DNA of 64,000 nt from Phocoena phocoena (Eukaryota > Chordata > Mammalia > Artiodactyla > Phocoenidae): positions 434,001-498,000 of the forward strand of contig NW_027077452.1 of the NCBI RefSeq assembly GCF_963924675.1, written 5' to 3'. The notes beneath the pieces are model-generated. The model worked only from the letters and a program-made list of their open reading frames with translations, was not told the origin of the DNA and did no database searches. Shown here piece by piece: positions 62,230 through 64,000 of this stretch. Made by a program: the position numbers and the translations under genes. Every line of letters starts with the position of its first letter. Within the stretch, counting starts at the first letter, position 1.

Positions 62230-63976
62230 TGCAGATTTCCTTTACAGGCTTTCTTGGTTGGCCAAAAAGTGCGTATGCGTTTTTTCCTGAATATATTCAG
62301 GAAAAAACGCATACGCCCTTTTTGGCCAAGTGCATCATTGTCGAAGTTCTGCCTCTTTTCCTATGCTTTCAGGGCAATTCCAGTCTACCCCATGCAATCG
62401 TTTTCCTGAAATTCAGCCCCGCTTTCAAGTCCCCTTCACAGGCTTACTTCAATATACTTTTGGAAGATAGCTGTCATTTATAACTCTGCAGGTTTGTGAA
62501 TTACAGTGCCCCTGAGCTCCTTTCTTCAACTCGCTTTCTTGTGAGCTGGGCACAAAACCGCAGGATTGCTTCAGGCCCTAATCTGTTTCCAGCAGGGCAC
62601 ACTGAGCCTTTGTTTAATTCCTCTTCCTGGTGGGCAATGAGCGTTACATTTGCCCGTGCAGACACCTACAGCTAGTCTCTCATTGGTTCTCCCTATTCCT
62701 GTTCATCTTGCACAGAAATTGCAAGCTGTGCCAAAGAGGAGGTTAAAGGCACTGACTCTCTAAGCGGGGAGAGTGTTAGTAAAGCATCTGGAATGGTGAA
62801 CCCGAGGACCAGGATACGAAAACTGAGATGCATTTTAAATCGTTTCCCAATCACACGGTGGACGATACTCTGGGTTTCCCATGCATGTTTTAGCTGGAGG
62901 AAGAATCCCTTGAACCTGGAGAGTTGGGACCCATGGAATGGGTACCATGCAGTATGACTTCAAAGGGTCTGCATTTGCTCACCAAAACTCACCAATGCTA
63001 TCAGCCTGAAGTGTCCAGCCTTATGTCTCAACCAGCTCTGGGTGTAGATGTGGTCAATCCCGGTTGCATCACATGCCCTGAGTGAATTATTTAAGAATTG
63101 CTCTCTATTTCACTGTCTTTGTGTTTTGTTTTCGAAATTTATTTTGATAATGGGATTTATCGGATTTTCACTGCTGCGTTTCGGCCGCTGTACACACGCT
63201 TGATTCTCTTACGGAGACATATATATCCATGGGTTTTAAAATTCTTCCTAGTCAGGTATATTCCTAGGCGTTGAATATGTGATTTTGGGTCCATTACGTT
63301 GAGCAAGGAGTAGGTCTTGTCTATTACATATTTGGCTTATGGAAAGTTATCTGTGCTAATTTCAGTCTCTGGTTTTATGCAGCACCCCAAGGCACCTTTC
63401 CCCATAAGCAAGCACTAGTTGGTTTTCTAAATTTGAGACCCTGTTCTGTTTTGTAATTCAGTTCATGTGTAGTCAAGTTTACATTCCGTGTATTAGTGAT
63501 ATCTTATGATGTTTCTTTTTCTGTGTGACGTAGTTCACGTAGAATCACCGTACCTGCATCCACTCACTATGCCGCTACGGGCCTGATGACACAGATTTCA
63601 TTGCTGAGTGATTTTGCATTGTACGTATGTGCCACAACTTCTTTATCCATTTTTTGCTTTCTGGGATATTTACCTGATACTGTAGACGAGCTTCTTGTGA
63701 ACACAGCCGTCCCAAATATTGGGGTGGCTGTATGTTTTTGATTTTAATTTCCGTAAGCTATAGGACCATAAGTGGAAGTGCCATAGGATGTGTTGCTTTG
63801 TTTCTTACGTGTTTCAGGAAACACCATACACTTCTCCAGGGTGGCTGCTGGCAATTTACATCCTGCCAATCAGCATAACAAGGCTCCCTGTTCTCCATAT
63901 CCTGTCCTACCTTTCTGGATTTTACACTTTTTTCAGATGGCCCTTTTGCCCGGGGGGCAGTGAGACTTCATTGTAG
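62230..63976 (+). repeat. Satellite unit 37 (type A, unit 13-like start)
   Basis: Length 1747 bp. Palindrome at 62258-62329 has one mismatch (AAGTGCG, as in unit 7). ATATACTTTTGGAAGATAGC near 62453 and CTCTCTAAGCGG near 62756 are shared with unit 13. The tail is type A with G6. Confidence 0.97.
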
Positions 63977-64000
63977 TGCAGATTTCCTTTACAGGCTTGC
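63977..64000 (+). repeat. Satellite unit 38, first 24 bases only
   Basis: The start motif and following bases of a further unit are cut by the window edge, showing that the array continues to the right. Confidence 0.95.

Larger units (their letters stand above)
1..64000 (+). repeat. Tandem satellite array, about 1,747-bp unit, 36.3 unit lengths, all direct
   Basis: The start motif TGCAGATTTCC (TGTAGATTTCC in some copies) recurs at 1, 1747, 3493, 5239, 6984, 8730, 10475, 12222, 13969, 15716, 17463, 19216, 20963, 22710, 24457, 26203, 27940, 29680, 31422, [truncated copy], 34282, 36023, 37763, 39510, 41257, 43005, 44752, 46500, 48248, 49996, 51744, 53492, 55240, 56988, 58736, 60483, 62230 and 63977. 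Spacing is 1737-1753 bp except across one truncated copy. The full unit sequence repeats with only scattered substitutions and indels. No unique DNA or foreign insertion interrupts the array, and neither end is reached. I do not recognise the satellite family. It is clearly not a short-monomer (about 171-bp) satellite. No stretch over 300 bp lies outside the repeat. Confidence 0.99.

Noticed and set aside
1..64000. CRISPR-like array
   Set aside because: The repeat is continuous over 1.75 kb with no alternation of short repeats and unique spacers.
1..64000. rDNA-type or macrosatellite gene array
   Set aside because: No rRNA-like sequence, no long open frame and no conserved coding pattern were seen in the unit.

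Overview
The whole 64 kb window is one uninterrupted head-to-tail array of a long satellite repeat. The unit is about 1,747 bp. There are 35 full-length copies, two copies truncated where they meet (units 19 and 20), and the first 24 bases of one more. All copies lie in the same orientation, and the array runs off both edges. I find no credible protein-coding gene, no rRNA or tRNA gene, no CRISPR array, no prokaryotic operon structure and no transposon insertion. The open frames of 60-150 codons recur at the unit period, mostly start at GTG or other non-ATG codons, and exist because the copies resemble each other. The sequence therefore suggests constitutive heterochromatin (pericentromeric, subtelomeric or sex-chromosome-like) of a eukaryote. 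A moderate CpG content with many CpG-to-TpG/CpA differences between copies fits a genome with CpG methylation, such as a vertebrate. I cannot name the species or a known satellite family.

Each unit (phase set at the TGCAGATTTCC at base 1) has the same layout. A 72-bp inverted repeat without spacer lies at unit positions 29-100 and is a perfect palindrome in 14 copies. A moderately variable stretch follows. A 7-bp length polymorphism sits near 889, and a linked pair of variants at about 1047/1110. A 40-bp block at about 1260-1299 is unchanged in all 37 copies. A CACGTACGTG-type palindrome lies near 1394. A two-haplotype segment (types A and B) spans about 1465-1560, and a variable G-run lies near 1721.

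The array has four domains. Domain I (1-26202, units 1-15) mixes A and B haplotypes and holds a 3-unit higher-order duplication. Domain II (26203-37762, units 16-22) is marked by a 7-bp deletion (1,740-bp period), a dimeric higher-order pattern and a junction at 33140/33142 that removed about 630 bp. Domain III (37763-60482, units 23-35) is the most homogeneous, mostly 1,748-bp units, with a very recent 3-unit duplication that is interrupted in the copy by one extra unit. Domain IV (60483-64000, units 36-37) returns to domain I-like variants, most like units 1, 7, 12 and 13, about 41 kb away.

The most interesting signals are the conserved 72-bp palindrome, a subfamily in which both of its arms changed so as to give a symmetric tandem G-A mismatch, the invariant 40-bp block, and the readable record of unequal exchange and gene conversion.
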